DNA of 7,088 bases from JAZKFP01 sp040386355 (GTDB lineage Bacteria > Pseudomonadota > Gammaproteobacteria > Pseudomonadales > UBA6940). The notes under the pieces were generated by a model. That model worked only from the letters and a program-made list of their open reading frames with translations. It was not told where the DNA came from and did no database searches. A program made the position numbers and the translations under genes. Below are positions 5,417 to 7,088 of this stretch, one piece after another. Each line of letters begins with the position of its first letter. Within the stretch, counting starts at the first letter, position 1. The stretch is taken from NCBI GenBank assembly GCA_040386355.1, contig JAZKFP010000189.1, positions 1 to 7,088 of the forward strand, read 5' to 3'.

Positions 5417-7088
5417 ATGGCGCCTCCGATTCTTTCAGGTCTTGCACGACGATTCGTCGATGATAATTTAATCGATGAAGCAGCTATGATACTGGCCGTT
5501 GAGCAAAGTCAAAAAGAAAATGTTTCTTTAATTCGCTATATCGTCAGTCAAAAATTAATTAATGAAACTGCTATTGCGGTTTCTTCCAGTCATGAGTTTG
5601 GCATTCCAATCTTCGATTTGGAATCGCTCGACTTAACGATAATGCAAGCTAATTTAGTCGATAAAAAACTTATCGAAAAACATCAGGCATTTCCGTTATA
5701 TAAAAGAGGCACTCGATTATTTGTTGCGATTGCTGACCCAACTCAACTGTATGCATTGGACGAATTAAAGTTTAATACGGGCTTAAATACCGAGCCCATT
5801 TTAGTTGAAGCCACTAAATTAAAAGAAATTATTGAGCGTTTCTTTGAACAAGTCAGCAAAAAAAGTGGGCTTGATTTAGGGCCAGCTGGTGAATTTGGTG
5901 ATTTAGATTTAGACAATTTAAGTGAAGACGTTAAGGATAACGACAATCTTGAAGACGGTGCTAGTAATGACGATGCCCCAGTCGTTAAATTCGTCAATAA
6001 AATGCTGTTAGATGCAATTAAAATTGGCGCATCAGACATTCATTTTGAACCATACGAAAAAAGTTACCGTATTCGTTTTCGAATTGACGGTATCTTACAA
6101 GAGCGTAATCATCCGCCTGTTTCTTTAGCAAATAAAATTGCCGCACGTTTAAAAGTTATGTCGCAAATGGATATTTCTGAACGTCGGTTACCGCAAGATG
6201 GACGGATTAAACTAAAAATAAGTCGAACCCGTGCAATTGATTTTCGTGTCAACTCTTTACCTACATTATGGGGCGAAAAACTCTGTTTACGTCAACTTGA
6301 TCCCGATAGTGCTCGATTGGGTATTGATTTACTTGGATACGAAGACAGCCAAAAAACTCTTTATCTAAGTGCTTTGCATCAGCCGCAAGGGATGATTTTA
6401 GTAACAGGCCCAACTGGAAGTGGTAAGACGGTTTCGTTGTATACCGGTTTAAACATTTTAAATACGCCTGAGACGAATATTTCTACTGCAGAAGATCCAG
6501 TGGAAATAAATTTGGAAGGTATTAATCAAGTCAATGTACATGCCAAAATTGGTTTAACGTTCAGCGCTGCACTGCGTGCATTCTTGCGGCAAGATCCAGA
6601 CGTAGTAATGGTCGGAGAAATTCGAGATCTTGAAACTGCAGAAATTGCGATAAAAGCTGCTCAAACTGGTCACCTAGTACTCTCAACACTTCACACCAAT
6701 AGCGCCGCTGAAACCTTGACCAGGCTTCGTAATATGGGCGTTCCTGCCTTCAATATTGCAACTTCTGTTTCGCTCATTATTGCGCAACGGTTAGCGCGAC
6801 GTTTATGCGGTCATTGTAAAGAACCTATTGAAATACCAAAAGAAGCATTACAAGAAGCCGGGTTTTTAGACGCTGAAATCGATACTTTTACAGTTTATGG
6901 ACCGGTTGGTTGCGGAAAATGTGTCGGTGGTTATAAAGGTCGAGTCGGTATTTACGAGGTCGTCAAAATTACTGACTCGATTGGTCGGATCATTATGGCA
7001 GAAGGAAACTCCATCGAAATTGCTGACAGGGCACGAGAAGAAGGCTTCAATGATTTAAGAAGATCTGGATTAATTAAAGTTATGGCTG
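5417..7088 (+). CDS. pilB: type IV pilus assembly ATPase PilB (3' end outside window)
   Basis: Hexameric cytoplasmic ATPase that powers pilin extension in type IV pili and, in many relatives, DNA uptake. 557 complete codons are present; full-length family members are about 565-570 aa, so only a short C-terminus is missing. Residues 1-150 are the MshEN/GspE N-terminal region (LSGLARRF at 6-13, LFVAIADPTQ near 106-115). An acidic linker spans about 159-188. The ATPase core has ASDIHFEPYE (205-214), Walker A GPTGSGKT (331-338, Lys337), the Asp box EDPVE (359-363), Walker B with VMVGEIRD (397-404, catalytic Glu401), and the His box TGHLVLSTLHT (417-427). A zinc-binding pair, C464-x-x-C467 and C499-x-x-C502, marks it as PilB/GspE rather than PilT. 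ATG 5417 is the only start after an in-frame TAA at 5390. The neighbours pilC and pilD are expected downstream. Confidence 0.95.
   Translation, partial: MAPPILSGLARRFVDDNLIDEAAMILAVEQSQKENVSLIRYIVSQKLINETAIAVSSSHEFGIPIFDLESLDLTIMQANLVDKKLIEKHQAFPLYKRGTRLFVAIADPTQLYALDELKFNTGLNTEPILVEATKLKEIIERFFEQVSKKSGLDLGPAGEFGDLDLDNLSEDVKDNDNLEDGASNDDAPVVKFVNKMLLDAIKIGASDIHFEPYEKSYRIRFRIDGILQERNHPPVSLANKIAARLKVMSQMDISERRLPQDGRIKLKISRTRAIDFRVNSLPTLWGEKLCLRQLDPDSARLGIDLLGYEDSQKTLYLSALHQPQGMILVTGPTGSGKTVSLYTGLNILNTPETNISTAEDPVEINLEGINQVNVHAKIGLTFSAALRAFLRQDPDVVMVGEIRDLETAEIAIKAAQTGHLVLSTLHTNSAAETLTRLRNMGVPAFNIATSVSLIIAQRLARRLCGHCKEPIEIPKEALQEAGFLDAEIDTFTVYGPVGCGKCVGGYKGRVGIYEVVKITDSIGRIIMAEGNSIEIADRAREEGFNDLRRSGLIKVMA

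Noticed and set aside
5743..6039. 98-codon - strand frame inside pilB
   Set aside because: It is a serine/leucine-rich shadow of the acidic and lysine-rich codons of pilB on the opposite strand.

Overview
The window looks like chromosomal DNA of a gammaproteobacterium with moderate to low GC. The best guess is the Legionellales/Coxiellaceae side of the class. Three things support this: a ProRS very close to the E. coli type with the inserted editing domain, a gammaproteobacterial-type PilB, and an HU protein with a lysine/alanine-rich N-terminal tail. The lineage is inferred from remembered protein similarity and was not tested by a search. Every gene I accept is on the + strand.

Layout, left to right. 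At 15-800 is a YpjD/CcsA-like inner-membrane protein with a TTG start. A 246-base non-coding stretch (801-1046) follows, AT-rich at first and then carrying three consecutive perfect hairpins. The last of these is followed by a T-run and resembles an intrinsic terminator. At 1047-1184 lies a 45-codon ORF with its own Shine-Dalgarno sequence. Its stop codon sits on the ribosome-binding site of the next gene, a 137-aa HU-family DNA-binding protein (1197-1610), which ends at a convincing hairpin terminator (1617-1649). At 1772-3205 is a 12-helix APC-superfamily amino-acid permease of the CAT/YfnA type. The 354-base gap 3206-3559 contains a GC-rich island of overlapping hairpins and then a very AT-rich stretch before proS. 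The proS gene starts at 3560 (569 aa), not at the upstream end of its open frame. At 5417 begins pilB, the type IV pilus extension ATPase, which runs off the right edge about ten to fifteen codons short of its expected end.

The genes do not form one pathway. They are largely separate housekeeping and surface functions: cytochrome c/haem-related membrane protein, nucleoid protein, amino-acid uptake, prolyl-tRNA charging and pilus assembly. The gaps of 122 to 396 bases suggest mostly independent transcription units. The exception is the small ORF and the HU gene, which appear to share a transcript and may be translationally coupled.

No CRISPR array, transposase, tRNA, rRNA or phage gene was seen. 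The parts most worth a second look are the structured leader plus small ORF before the HU gene (about 895-1196) and the hairpin island before proS (3268-3360).
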